Assembly: GCF_009905375.1 (NCBI RefSeq)
Contig: NW_027419135.1
Coordinates: forward strand, 1-64,000
DNA from: Apium graveolens
Taxonomy: Eukaryota > Streptophyta > Magnoliopsida > Apiales > Apiaceae
DNA: 64,000 nt
Direction of reading: 5' to 3'
The position numbers were made by a program, and so were the translations under genes. Below the pieces are notes generated by a model that saw only the letters and a program-made list of their open reading frames with translations, was not told the DNA's origin and did not search any database. Within the stretch, counting starts at the first letter, position 1. The number at the start of each line of letters is the position of its first letter. Shown here one piece after another: positions 1-11,296 of the stretch.

Positions 1-686
1 GCCTTGGAGTAGGTTTTGCACTATAAATTACATTATAATAGCGTTATATTGTTGGGTTGTAGTTGCTCTAATTTGTTACAAGTATTAACAACTAACCATT
101 GTCAATAATTAATATGTCATGGCATAATGTTTAATTCGCGTTTAAAATATTTGGTTCTTATAATAGTGTTAATTATATTGGGATGTTTGACTTAGTTTTT
201 ATATAATAATTAAGGTTTCTTAGTTGATGTTCTTGTTTGTGACCTGGATAGTAATTTATTAAGCATTAGTAAAAAATAACCATAGTCAGTATGTTATGCT
301 GCAATAGGTTTGTTTTGCCATTTGAATATTTAGATTGTACCTCATAGTAGTTAGAATTGTCTTGCAACACAGCTTAGTTTGAGAATTCATTCTCATTCCA
401 ACTTTGCTTTCATTCCCAAACACTTCACTAAATTAATGGATGTTTCGCTAAGCAGTCGCTATTTTATCATTTGTACTCATTTGGTCAAACTTGTGCTAAT
501 ACCTTGAACAAGTATATTTCGGGGAGATTATAAAAATACTGCCTTATCACTAGGCATTGTGAACTCATAGATAGGAACTGAGAAATGGTTATAATTTGTC
601 ACACATGTTGATATTGGAAATCATAGCAAACAAGTTCACAGTCTGCTAATTATAATCAGGTGACATAAACATGACCTTAGTGAAAT
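1..686. other. No recognisable gene (AT-rich flank)
   Basis: AT-rich sequence with no convincing open frame, no terminal inverted repeat and no RNA gene that I can see. It may be intron or upstream flank of the tubby-like fragment that follows, but nothing in the sequence proves this. Confidence 0.4.
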
Positions 687-824
687 TTGTTTGATATGTC
701 CTGTGATTTGATTCAGTTCACAGTAGTCATTCTATGTAATCAACCATTTAGATGTTATTTGGGAGCATTTATAATTACATATACTCTGTCACAATCCTTG
801 AAAAGGTTAGTATTTGACTCTTTA

Positions 825-1017
825 ATGGATTATCTCAGGAGGGTCATGGAAGACAATCGAAAACTTGCAGTGGCTCGCCACAAAAGGCATAATGGAAGAT
901 CTGAGTATATAGTTGTTCAATCAACAAAGGGGATTTTAGGTCCTGGTGATGATAGTTTTGTGGGAAGTGTCACTTCCAACCTCATAGGTTCCAAGTACAA
1001 TATATGGGATCAAGTTC
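825..1017 (+). pseudogene. Tubby-like protein fragment (TLP8-like)
   Basis: The frame reads MDYLRRVMEDNRK, then HNGRSEYIV, then GDDSFVGSVTSNLIGSKYNI and WDQ. The pattern 'DDSFVG-x-(V/L)-x-SN-(L/F)-x-G-(S/T)-(K)-(Y/F)' is the phosphoinositide-binding core strand of the tubby C-terminal domain. The HNGRSE and SKYNIWDQ variant is what I recall for the plant TLP8 subgroup, which lacks an F-box. Only about 65 residues are present against roughly 200-260 for a full tubby domain. The frame stops soon after WDQ at 1031, with no following exon of the barrel recognised. It could be one exon of a larger gene running off the window, or an isolated fragment. The open frame starts at 687, but the residues before 825 look non-homologous. 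Confidence 0.6.
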
Positions 1018-1284
1018 GATGTCCATTTTAGTACTATGTTGTTGAAGAGCTGGTTAATTGAAAACTATGGGTTCCAGCCACATGCCGTGTCAGAGCTCAA
1101 TGAAAAGAGTTTCTGGAAGATGTTTGATATTGGGCTTTATGAGCAGTAGGAGGAAGTATGGAGCTATTTCATGAGTGTGTACTACAAGTGTAAGAAACGT
1201 AGGAAGATTGAGAAAGAGGTTCAGGAAGCCGAGCAAGCCCATCTTGAGACCGCTTATGCAGAAGTAGACATGTCAGTAGATTAA
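1018..1284 (+). pseudogene. Unrecognised exon-like coding remnant
   Basis: In the frame containing SWLIENYGFQPHAVSEL the sequence stays coding-like for about 80 codons with one internal stop (TAG at about 1147). It continues through KSFWKMFDIGLYEQ and a charged Lys/Glu-rich stretch (KKRRKIEKEVQEAEQ) to a terminal TAA near 1284. The composition (Trp, charged helix) looks like real former protein rather than random AT-rich DNA. I do not recognise the family. It could be a host gene fragment or part of a decayed transposon protein. Confidence 0.3.
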
Positions 1285-1539
1285 TTTTTATGTAGGTTTT
1301 CTCGCTAAATTATATGAGATATGTCTCTGCTTTTATCATTTACTATTCGTCCAATGTTTGTAGTTCTTGCACATTTTTTGCTATGGTTGCTTAATTACTT
1401 ACCGGAAAGGAAACTAGACTTTGCCAGGGAGGTTTTGTTAACTTTATAATTGCATTAGACTTTGACATGTTTAGAATTTAAATTGGAAGCCGAACATGGC
1501 TGGAAACTGAAAATCAGAATTTGGCTATTCTGGAAATAC

Positions 1540-1926
1540 AAACTTACGATGGTTGTTTATCACATATTTCGTCATAAGTTACTAATTTACGACGTATAGT
1601 TGTGTCGTAAATTTGTGTTTATTTTATCAAAGATGGATCTCATAAGAAAACATATGACGTTTCTTCAGTCATAAGTAACTAACATACGACATTATTATTC
1701 ATCGTATATTGATAACTTATGACGGAATATTCCGTCATAAGTAGATTTATTATTTTATTGAGAATGTGGGCCCCTGCTTCCCAACTTCCGACACAATTTT
1801 ATTTGTGACGAAAAATTGAACTTACTACTCAAGCAAAAACGACGATTTTTTTCCGTCGTAAATGCCGCAATTACGACGATTTTAGTTCAAAAAAACCCGT
1901 CGTAAATGGCATTATTTCTTGTAGTG
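1540..1926. mobile_element. Truncated CACTA-type element, right terminus
   Basis: The right edge is ATTTCTTGTAGTG (1914-1926), the inverse of the classic plant CACTA terminus CACTACAAGAAAT. Inside it lie many direct and inverted copies of TTACGACG/CGTCGTAA/CGTCATAA, the dense subterminal repeat pattern typical of CACTA ends where the TNPA-like protein binds. No matching left terminus is visible, so the element is truncated or starts in sequence too decayed to see. It has no coding capacity. Confidence 0.65.
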
Positions 1927-3349
1927 ATATTCTAGCTAGAGACTTGAAAATGTTTTGTACGGTGCTGCTGCTGGCACTTTTTGTTGCCAAGTAGTCCAAT
2001 TAAGTTCACATTTCTTTGTTTTTGGTTATTTTTTTCATCTTATTTGATTACTTTTGGTATTAAATTTATTATATTGGTATAGGTACGGGCCCTTATCTCA
2101 AAATTGACTAAAGAAAAATCTTATGCACTTCCGCAGGGGTAATAAACTTCGTGAGGAATTGGTGAGAATAACAACTCAACTAAGCTTTCTAACCTTTAAT
2201 GTATCTGTTCTCTAGGCTATCTTCATGCAATACCTTTACGTAATCGGAGAAGTGGCAATCTCAAAATTATAGGAGATTACTTAAAGATGATGGTAGAGGT
2301 GTTGCAGTGACACTAAATGACACAGTTTGTTTTTTCTGACAAGCGCGCTGGGTTAACTGTAAGTCACTTTCTGGTTGATGTTTTCTTTCTAATTTTTTGA
2401 TGACGGGGGCAATACATTTTCCCAGCCGTGTATGTCGGGTTTTCTACTAATATCATTTGGTTTGCTATAAGTAGTCTTCTAATATATATGATTTTCTTTT
2501 AATTTGGATGTAAATGATTTCATTTACAATATTTTTTATAAGTTCACATGCATAATTGCGGATACAAGGTAAGTATTATCTTAGAACTGATCCCCTTGGT
2601 GAGGGAGCTAAGTGGCGTCGAACTTATGGGAAGGAGATATATTCTCCATTTTTATTAGATTTCACTGAACATGTGAGATACATATAATATATCATGTTCT
2701 CCTTTTTGCAAATATCTATGCAATTAATTGATGATTCACGTGTATGCAGGATGGAGATACAGATCTCCTGTGAATAGTTAAAGTTTGCATGCTTAGTATA
2801 TTTGATTATTTTAGTGCCGTCCGGATTTGGAACTGTGCTTTTAGGTGTTGCATTTTTGCACAATACCAGAGAGCAACCCCATCTCCTTCAGGTTCTTGAT
2901 ACTACCAAGTATGCGCAAATAGTCTGATTACTCCCTAACTTACTAAATATATGTAATTAGTCTGATTACTCCCTAACCTACTTTGATATGTTTTTGTTAT
3001 GAATCATATTTCTCCCGAGGATGATATTTATAAGAAAATGTGGTGAAGCAGAGAGAAATGATTATTTGGAGAAGCAAAAGCCAAGAATTTGTTATGGGAA
3101 GAAGGGGATCAACATAGCTGCAAAGTATTAATAACTTTCCTTATAGTTTGGATATGCTTGGAGTATTTAGAATGGATCAATCGTATTGTTGTAATTTTAT
3201 ATGGTGTTTGTAGTATTTTGGATATGTATTGTAGATTTAAACAGAACAAGTATTTCAAATTTTAAAATTAAATGTTATATATGCCTATTAAAGTTTAATG
3301 TGTGTTTTATTTTAGTGTTAGATTACAAATGCTACTATTACTTAATTAA
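1927..3349. other. Non-genic stretch with possible exon relics
   Basis: No supportable gene. Short coding-like patches exist: near 2590-2650 (a patch reading DPLGEGAKWRRTYGKEIY) and near 3043-3131 (KQKPRICYGKKG ending in TAA). Their neighbourhood contains plausible intron edges. They might be exons of one decayed gene or transposon protein, but I cannot name a family. Confidence 0.3.
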
Positions 3350-3638
3350 AAATATGGGTGTTACAATTTATAGAACAGATTGTTACAATAAGTTACAATT
3401 GATCAAACTATTGTATCACTCATTTTGTGTTACATTTGGGCTTGTTAGTGTTACAGTAGGTGTCTATTGCAATGTTTTCCTCTCTGTTACAATATATCAG
3501 TGAAATGTTACATTAGGGTGTCTATTGTAATACTCGTATATGTAACGCCCTCTGGTGTTACAATAGACCTAGTGTAACGCTTTTAGGGCCTATTGTAACA
3601 CCATTTAGGCACTACAATAGTCCACTTATGGCGTAGTG
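3350..3638. mobile_element. CACTA-like MITE/truncated end (CACTACGCCATA family)
   Basis: The right edge reads TTATGGCGTAGTG, the inverse of CACTACGCCATAA. The same terminal sequence closes elements at 15213 and 15550. Inside are repeated TGTTACAAT/ATTGTAACA motifs in both orientations, giving the subterminal repeat structure of a non-autonomous CACTA relative. The left limit at about 3350 is where these motifs begin; no paired left terminus was found. Confidence 0.55.
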
Positions 3639-4440
3639 TGTGTTTGTTGGTTTGGTTAAATACCGAATTTTGCTGGCGTTTTTTCCTTTTCTTTGGTCTC
3701 TCGGTAATGGTCTTTTCTGCAGGTGAAGTTCGTGTTCAAGGGTGAAGATTTTAGCGGGGTAATTGGATTTACTTTTTCTGGTTGTCTGGTGCCCCGGAGA
3801 AGGTTTGTAGCTGGCATTACACCATAGAATGGCTATGGAAACCACAAAAATATATTGCCTTATGGGCTATTTCTGTTGCAATAGAATTTATGGCAACAAA
3901 TATATAAAATTTTGGTGTTGCATCCGGTGGTAATGCAACAGAGGTCCTATTGCAACATCTTAGGCAATATATTACAACAACAAAATATTATTGCAATAAA
4001 CCATATATAGCAATAAAATGTATTTTACAGGAACTCGGCAAAATTATTGCAATAGTTGTTTTTGTCAGCTAAATAACCACCTTAAGGCAACATTAATTGG
4101 TCCAATTGCAATGAAATTTAAGGTTAAATTTGAAAATATTGTAACAATTTTGAACTAATTGCAATATTTTATAGCTGATGTAATTGTAAATGGCAACATA
4201 TTTGAACACAATTGCAACATTATTTTTTAAAAAAATCAGTAGGATTTGACTATAAATAAACTAAACCAGACATGTTTTATGCCACAAAACCAAACATCAA
4301 TGTCATTTTATAACCATTAACAACCATTCAAAAGGTTGTTCCAACATAATCATTCATATAATTGAGAATGTACATCAATACAAAAGGATAAATTACTACA
4401 CTAAATTAACTAATTAACAAAACTAATATTAGTAATCTTC

Positions 4441-4853
4441 ATTTAGCTTCTTCGCTAAATGAGAAGCATTTATCTTGGTTCTGGATCAAAAGTTTCACAA
4501 GCTCAATTAGAGCATCAACAGTTTTGGGCACAACTGTAGAGACTCCATCCATGAGAAAATCGATGGCAAAACCTGCAATCCCTTTCTTAGTTGGTTCTAG
4601 AACAAATTTCACATATGAAGAATAAGCTAATGGAAGGTCCTGGGTGGCTGGGTATGTTCATTCGGTGGGGTACCGCAATCCTGCACCAGTATAATTCCCA
4701 AAGGAAAAATGGCTTCTCTGTGTAGAAAAGCTTTCATAGATACCCTTAACATCATGTGAAAGGCTGGAACCAAAATTGTATTGGGTAGAAAATTTCTGAT
4801 AAACAGTTGGAAGTTGGTTCTACTCAGCCATTTCTACTGGCACAAATAAATTC
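4441..4853 (-). pseudogene. Captured ADP/ATP carrier (AAC) 5' exon fragment
   Basis: Reverse-strand exon with a visible acceptor (TTTTTTGTAG at about 4854-4863) and the start codon at 4829-4831. It then encodes the plant-type N-terminal extension of the mitochondrial ADP/ATP translocase. Recognisable blocks are LSHDVKGIYESFSTQR-like, FGNYTGAGLRYP, then [12 protein letters not shown] and [11 protein letters not shown], the start of the first carrier repeat. The intact protein exchanges ADP and ATP across the inner mitochondrial membrane. Here it is dead: the fourth codon is a stop (TAG), another stop follows RYPTE, and the PxD/ExxK signature region is mutated ([12 protein letters not shown]). 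The match ends soon after LIQNQD, so only the N-terminal part is present. It sits beside an ADH fragment on the same strand. Confidence 0.85.
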
Positions 4854-5515
4854 CTACAAAAAACATAAGTTAGTCAGGATATATAAATTAAATGCTCCGA
4901 AAAAGGAGAAAAGGAGAAGCATTAGAGATGCCCATTCAACACTTCTCAAATACATTCATATTTAGCCCATTTCAAGGAGAATTAAACTTCACTAAATTTG
5001 CATAATTTAGAAAGATTATTAACTTGAGATCGATATTAACTTGAATCTATCACTAAATTTAGAAAGATTATAAAGAAAAACTATTAACATGACAACTTTA
5101 GATAGAGCAAGATACACAGAGTAGCTCTTACGCTTTCAACTGAAATTTGCATAATTGATAAGGTATTGACAACTACAGATACTTGCTGTGACACAAGTTA
5201 GAGATTAAATGACAAAATGAAAGTCAACCATTGAATAAGAGATAAAATTGGATGTTAAAATAAGTATACCAAAAAAGATTTACAGAAAAGGCTAGCTAAT
5301 TGATCTACATTAATAATTGAAAACTTTATAAAGGGCCACTGGTAATAACTACTAATGCTATTTTCGGATTAGAAACATTCAGGGCCGCACCCATTCCTAA
5401 AAAATTAATGATACAAAAGCATTAGCAAAACCATGCTCAGTTCAGGCTGCAACTTGAGCTCCCATTATATATATAGAACATGGTAAGATAAACACTTTTG
5501 TGCATGTGGATATAC

Positions 5516-5828
5516 CACATCTAAGAACACACACTTTATGAAGTGGAGCTTCCAGGTTGATCTTTGCAACACAGCCAGAGTGAACAACAGTGTAATGACT
5601 GAGGTGAAAGTTCCAACAAACTGATAGATAGGCTTGCCATCTTTCGAAAACCTTGGCTTACCATCACTAAGCATCACACCTTTGTCCAAACTGATCCTTA
5701 GCAGATCACACAAATTGCTTTCACTTGATTTACAATGACGGCACTCCCCACACTCGCCTGTAAACAGAGGTAACACTTTTTCTTCGGGTTTGAGGGCTGT
5801 AACACCATCTTCAACACTCTCTATGACT
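5516..5828 (-). pseudogene. Captured alcohol dehydrogenase exon 3 fragment
   Basis: The reverse strand encodes [20 protein letters not shown] then the structural-zinc lobe [20 protein letters not shown], with all four ADH structural-zinc cysteines, then LLRI...[11 protein letters not shown] frameshift near 5600 moves the homology to another frame, where [21 protein letters not shown] sequence ends in VLRCG (family normally VLSCG). Exon edges are visible: acceptor CTCCAG before 5828 and donor GTATAT after 5516. The family is zinc-dependent medium-chain alcohol dehydrogenases (NAD-linked alcohol/aldehyde interconversion, cytosolic). Upstream on the same strand is exon 2. Confidence 0.88.
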
Positions 5829-6193
5829 CTGGAGCCAACAATATAAATCAATAAAATTTGTTCAAGGATAAAATTATGCACACCACAAAGTCGAGAACAT
5901 GTAAAATTTGAAGTCTAGGTCAGTAGAACATAAATTTATTCTCTTGTATTAAAAGTTTCTTATTAAAATTCAAACATACCCTCGACTTTTAATAAGAAAA
6001 CTTTTAATGGATAAAAGTCGTGACCTAATGTTCACGGAAATAGAGGTTGATGTCCCTGTTAGAAAACGAAAGCAAGTGTAATGGATAAAAAACAGAGAAA
6101 ACAAATCTGCTCTAGCCTTTAGGAAAAGCGTACATATAATGACTAGCTATAGTTTTTAGGCTAGCAGTGAACACGTTCATCAATATAATATAC

Positions 6194-6330
6194 CTTGGCC
6201 TCCCAGAAGTAAACATAAGAATGACAAAGAGACGTGAAATGAATCCTGATTCGAACTTCCATTTTCTTCGGTGGTGCAACGTCTACCTCCTCTATTACCA
6301 GTGGCCTGCCTGCTTCCCAAGCCACAGTAG
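6194..6330 (-). pseudogene. Captured alcohol dehydrogenase exon 2
   Basis: The 137-bp exon is bounded by a clean acceptor (ATGATTGCAG) and donor (AAGGTATATT). It reads [20 protein letters not shown] then [20 protein letters not shown] and WEAK, the N-terminal catalytic-domain start of plant ADH. The catalytic zinc ligand Cys and its neighbouring His are kept (SLCH), but the usual T/S-D after it is S-Y. The intron between this and the 5516-5828 exon is retained, so genomic DNA and not mRNA was copied. Exon 1 was not identified; the reverse-strand pyrimidine-rich sequence at 6660-6800 could be its 5' region. Confidence 0.85.
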
Positions 6331-7062
6331 CTGCAATCATTAATTTATCTGTAAACCATTAATTTATAACTACTACTGCTACCGCAAGGATTACAATCTT
6401 GGAACTTATAAACCACAATACGAACCAAATTTGCAGAAGGACTAACCTAAGTTGACTTTCAAACCATTGTGCCCTAACTCATCGAAACTGCTAATCAGCA
6501 TAAAAATTTGCATCAAGACAAATTAAACAATTCCACATAATCGAAACAAGCCACTTGAATAATTGATGAACAATCTCAAACACAAACACATAATACAAAT
6601 CGATTCAAAAAAATTCAAATTAACCATACTTAAAATTCAATTGACATAATAATCGATTTAGGGAAGAACATGCCTGCTTAGTTGATCTTGAATCTTCAAA
6701 CTTAAATGCTTGAGCTAGATTCTTCTTCATCCAATTTCAATCTGTGAGAGTAATTTGGTGTTCGCCTCTTTCTGAATTCTTGTTTTGTTTAGTGTATTTT
6801 TGTATTTTCTTTTGTTCAAGTGTATCCTTGTTAAGTCTTATTTTATCCCGCTTATATATGTGTGCTTTGGTTAAAAAAATTTGAAAGCCCGCTTTGTTTG
6901 AGAGCCCGCGAAACTAATGGGCTGAAATTTTTGGAGTTGGCAACGTATTTTGAAAACTGTTGCAAGGGAATTCGAATTTTTCACAATATTTTGACACATT
7001 CTCAGTTCAACTGTAACATTTTTTTAAAATTGTTGCAATATCTCCAAATTTAGAAAACACTT

Positions 7063-9400
7063 CACTACACCATAAATGGCCTATTACAACATTTAAAGTT
7101 GATGTTGCCATTTCTTTTGTTGGATTTGCCATGCATATTTTGGCTAATACAACGTTGTCATTTTTATGTTGGCTTAGACATCGAAAAACTGTCGGTGAAG
7201 AATTAAAGTTTGGTTATGTTGCTAAAGGTATGAGGATGTGTTGCAATCATTTTTGATAAATAATAATATTGCTGATGTGGCATGGGTCCATGCATGCTGA
7301 CATGGCACTAGTGGAACCACATGGTGACGTGGCACTTTGTCATAACAGTTGGCTTAAAAATTGTTAATAATTTTCTATTTTTCTTCACTATAGTGAATCC
7401 AATACATTGCTAATATATTGGGCTTGGGCCAAAGTTCAACTTTAGGCTTAAATAACTGTTGTTAAATATTGGGCTTAAAAATTATTGGGTTTATTGTGTT
7501 GCTGCACTTGCATATTGTGTTGGGCTTAAAAATCCGGCCCCGCTGCAAATCCGGCCCATAATCACCTTGTACATTTGCAAACATATTATGAATACAAACA
7601 TATTCTTCTCCGCGTATAGAACTTGTTTTTAAGTTTTGGGGTTATGTGTTTTTATGTGTTTATAAATGAGTGTATGTAAAAGCTTCGATTTTCTCGATTT
7701 TCTATTTATTTTCTGAATTTGGTTAAAAATTGAGTGTTGCCAAGTTTAGAGGTCGGCTTGCCGGCTTTTATGGTTGTTTTTAAGTTTTGAATTGCCGGCT
7801 TTTGTTGTTGTGGTTGAAATGAATTTGGTAAAATAGCTGAAAAAGTTTTCGAGATTGCTTTAATTTATGCTTATTCTGCTTTGATAAGAGTGGGTATTGT
7901 GCTTCGGAGAGTTTTGTGTAGGGGGAAGGGGGAAAGAGTGGTGGAGGGTTGTTTAGTGAGATGATTGACAGAGGGATTGAAGATGATTGATAGAGGGACT
8001 GATATACGTATAATACCATGATTCGTGGTTGTGCGAAGGTAGGAAGATGAGACTCGTCGGATTCTGTAATTTTCCAGTGAGTTTGTTGTGTTGTTGACGA
8101 CCCATTAACCCGATTTCCTAACCCGATGTTGACTTAGTTTCAATCCAAAAACATCCAAACCCATTTTATGGAAACTGTTTATAGGATTTTCCTAAAAAAA
8201 TTATTTATTCTTAAAAAGTAATAAAAAAAATCCAATTTTATTAGAAAAATAGATTTTAATTTTAAACAATTAACTATAGTACATGTGGCAACATATTATT
8301 GGTTACTTGTGCCACCTCAGATTCTTTGTTTGTCACTTTAAAAATTATGAAGTCAATGAAAATTGAACCCAGCAACTCCATTCTAACAAAGTAAGGAGCC
8401 AACCACTGTACCAAAGCAGTACTTGTGTTGTGTTTTGCATGATTAAAACGTAAAGTGATGTTGCATTTAAAATTTTGATTTAAATAAAAATGAGGCTTTT
8501 AACTATTTAATTTTTTTTAATTTTTTTTTAACAATGCATCATTACATATTTTAAAAGTCAGTGATTCTAGTAATGTGATTATTTTTATTTATATATAATT
8601 GGTAGAATTTTGTAATATACAAGGTATTTTTATTAATAAATATGGATACTAGTTAGTTAGTGTTACAAAGGAAGGTTGCATTTTTTTAAAATTAATTTTT
8701 GAAGATGAATCTATATGGATGTTAATTTTAACGATGTTAATTTTTAAAACACATTTTTTAAGATTTATTTTTGTAGATTTTATAATATTCCAAACCCCAA
8801 ACCCTAAAACCTAAAATTTAAATTTTATAACGATTAACGTTGATATTGAATTTATGATGTGGGTCCAATATATGTATTATGTATCCGTACAGGTGAGACC
8901 CATTTTAGCAACCCAAACTAATTAATTCGGGTTTTCAAAATTTCAACCCAAATCGAATCGTTCAAATTTATAACCCAAACCAATTTGTAGTTTTTAAACA
9001 TTGTTTAAACATTGAACTCGGTAAACGAAAACAGTGGTGATTTAATTGGGTTGACTTTTTTCCAACCCAAATATATATCGGGTTGGAAAAAATCGATTTG
9101 GATCAGCCGAAATAGGGTCAAAACGGTTATATCAGGCAAAACAGTCAAATATTGATTTTATAAATATAAATAATATTCTACTAAATTTCATAATTTATCA
9201 AAACGAAGATAAAATAGTTAATTATTATTTTATGTTTTCAAGTGAATAATTAATAAGTTAAAATATTAATATATATTTATTAATATATATTTAGTAATAT
9301 AAAATTGGATGAGCGGCAAAATTACCGCCCAATCCAATCTACCAAATTTCACTTAGTGAAATTCCCTCTAGTGAGCATACTTACCTAAATTAATCTCTCC
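7063..9400. other. 5' non-coding region of the CACTA element
   Basis: No gene is visible. The first ~400 bp contain TGTTGC/GCAACA motifs and several TG(A/C)(C/T)(A/G)TGGCA motifs (about 7270-7340), which also occur in inverted form near 15000 inside the nested element. The rest is AT-rich, with a short telomere-like run (CCCAAACCCTAAAACC, ~8797) that is too short to be a telomere. A tRNA-like box B/box A pair lies at 8361-8413 on the reverse strand. Confidence 0.45.
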
Positions 9401-9439
9401 TCTCTACTAAGCACCTCTCTCTTAGCTCTTCTCTCTGTA

Positions 9440-9620
9440 AATACCCACACATATATTAATCTTCGCTCATTTTAATCTTCGCTCTTCTCTCTTAGGCTCT
9501 TCTCTTCACTCACATTGATTTTGGGTTCTCTTTTCGGGGTTCTCTTCTTAGGGTTTCTAACTGGGGTTTCGAGATTGATTTTGAAATTAGGGTTTCGGTT
9601 TGAAGGGTGTCGAGTTAAAG
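9440..9620 (+). promoter_or_regulatory. Probable transcribed leader exon with intron donor
   Basis: Pyrimidine-rich CTCTTCTCTC sequence followed by TAGGGTTTC/GGGGTTTCGAG motifs, typical of plant 5' untranslated regions. It ends GAGTTAAAG|GTAATTCCC, a good plant 5' splice site at 9621. The transposase start codon at 15953 is preceded by TTAATTGTAG, a plausible 3' splice site. This leader may once have been spliced to the transposase message across an intron that later received the nested element. Alternatively it is a captured host-gene leader. Confidence 0.4.
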
Positions 9621-10905
9621 GTAATTCCCTCTTCTATTTTATGAATTTAGGGTTCCTATTCTCTCTTCGATTTTGATTTTGAAATTAGGGTTTCGATTTG
9701 TTTTTTAGACTTTGTGTTATTTGTGTTTTTTTAGAAGTTGTATATGCTAAATTAGGGTAAATGTTAAGTATACCTATATATAATTTTTGTAAATGTCAAT
9801 TGGTTGGTTAGAGATGTCGAATTGGGGATTTAGTTGATTATTTTCATTTTAGATGGTTTACAGTTGATTATAGTGAACTGATTGTTTAATTATTTTACAC
9901 TTGTATTCAAAGATGTTTAGTGGTAATTGGTTTTGGCATTGTCCCCCATAGCTTCTTCCATTTTAGTTTTGATTTTATTTTAAGTTCTTTGATTTTGTTA
10001 ATATCATTATATTTTTTGTTTAGGAACTAGAAAGAAATGAAATTGGATATTCATAAAGAATCTGTTGGTATCATCATTACTAGATGTATTAGAACAAGCA
10101 ATAGGAACGAACTGTGTTGGTCATTTGCTTATCATGCTTAATTGGGCACCTTTGAATAATTAGTACATCTCTTAAAGCACTACGCCATAGATTGGATTCT
10201 GCAACCCCAAGAAACTGTAACTAAACGCCAAAAAAGCGTTGCTAAAGGCCAAAAAAAGGCTATGGCGACTCTTTTTCGGGGTTGCAATTTTAGGCGTTGC
10301 AATATAGTTTTTTACAACCCCGGCGACACCCTATTGCAATCCTTGGTTATCCGTTACAGAAACGTGCTATTGCAACACCAATGGGGTTGCAATAGGTCTT
10401 GAAAAGTGTTACAGTAGGGTTTGGGCTATCAGTACAAGATTTGTGGACCCCACAATGGGGCCTACATATGGGGTATCGATGCAACCTTTTTGCAACGCTT
10501 TTTAGTATTTTTTGCAATGCTTTTTAGTATTTTTAGCAATATTTGTTAGTGATTATTAGCAACACTATAAAGACCTATTGCAACGCTTTTACAAAAAAAA
10601 ATTGTAGGAACTGTTTATAAATTAACATGCTCATAAATAAGACCATTGTCTTAAAACCAGCACAATCCACAAATCATAAACACCAGTCCACCAACCACAA
10701 CATCAGTCCACCAATCACAACATGAGTTTCCCCATACTACCACTACCTTCACCATCACCATACTACCATCCTTATATCACTAATTGTCTACCAACCTTAA
10801 AACAAAAGCGGAAGTTTAAACAAGTTAAAGTTACAATTCAAAATCTAAACATTGTAGTACTGAGAAAAACAAAGTAGAACGAGAATGCTGCTAGAACACT
10901 TCTGA

Positions 10906-11013
10906 CTAGGTAGAACCACCTCCAGTAATAGGAGGTGGTTTACCGACAGGCTGAAGAATTTCTTCCTCCAACTCAGCGCTTTCTATTTCTTCAAGTGATG
11001 CTTCTAGTTCATC
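10906..11013 (-). pseudogene. Captured SNF7/VPS32 (ESCRT-III) last exon
   Basis: The exon starts after a clean acceptor (TATGTTGCAG) and reads DELEASLEEIESAELEEEIL then QPVGKPPP and a stop. This is the acidic C-terminal segment of plant SNF7/VPS32, the filament-forming ESCRT-III subunit that acts in endosomal membrane scission and whose C-terminus regulates assembly. The normal protein continues for about 30 more residues after the LLQP-like motif, so this copy is cut short and ends in GGGST. It joins the exon at 11150-11296 across a retained intron. Confidence 0.88.
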
Positions 11014-11149
11014 CTGCAACATAAAGAAGACATTCAGAAAAAATAATACTTTCTGAATCAAAGGAACATTGATAAGCAGAAAATGATGTATTCTAACTCG
11101 GACTACAAGAATCAAAAAATAAAATTAGTGATATAGGTGAACAACATAC

Positions 11150-11296
11150 CTCATCAAAATCAGTTGTTGCACCAATGGGAGTGGCTAGTGTTTCTTGAAT
11201 CTGTTTCATGTTTTCTGTTTGCTCGCTTATTTAATCCATAGTTTTATCTACATCATCCATATCAATTTGTTGTTGGAGCAACTTTTTCCTCTTCAC
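11150..11296 (-). pseudogene. Captured SNF7/VPS32 penultimate exon
   Basis: The 147-bp exon has an acceptor GGTTGCAG at the 11296 side and a donor GTATG after 11150. It reads LLQQQIDMDDVDKTMD, stop, ISEQTENMKQIQETLATPIG and ends in DFDE, which would run directly into DELEA of the next exon. Dimeric ESCRT-III family features are plain (DVDKTMD-x-I-x-EQTENMKQIQ). A TAA stop replaces the expected Glu codon after TMD, so the source frame is broken. Confidence 0.9.

Larger units (their letters stand above)
3815..7062. mobile_element. Gene-fragment-carrying CACTA-like element
   Basis: The left edge CATTACACCATAG is one base off the CACTACACCATA terminus seen at 7063. It is followed by about 400 bp packed with TTGCAATA/TATTGCAAC motifs, and similar TTGCAA motifs recur at 6950-7040. 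The interior carries reverse-strand fragments of two unrelated nuclear genes, an ADP/ATP carrier (4441-4853) and an alcohol dehydrogenase (5516-6330). This is the layout of a Pack-CACTA element that picked up genomic DNA. The right terminus is not visible; the next element begins at 7063, so this one may have lost its end there. The boundaries are therefore inferred. Confidence 0.5.

Noticed and set aside
3201..3503. 100-codon open frame
   Set aside because: It lies in AT-rich DNA running into the TGTTACAAT repeat block, has no domain character and no codon bias.
8797..8816. Telomere-like CCCAAACCCTAAAACC run
   Set aside because: Only about two imperfect units; not an interstitial telomeric array.
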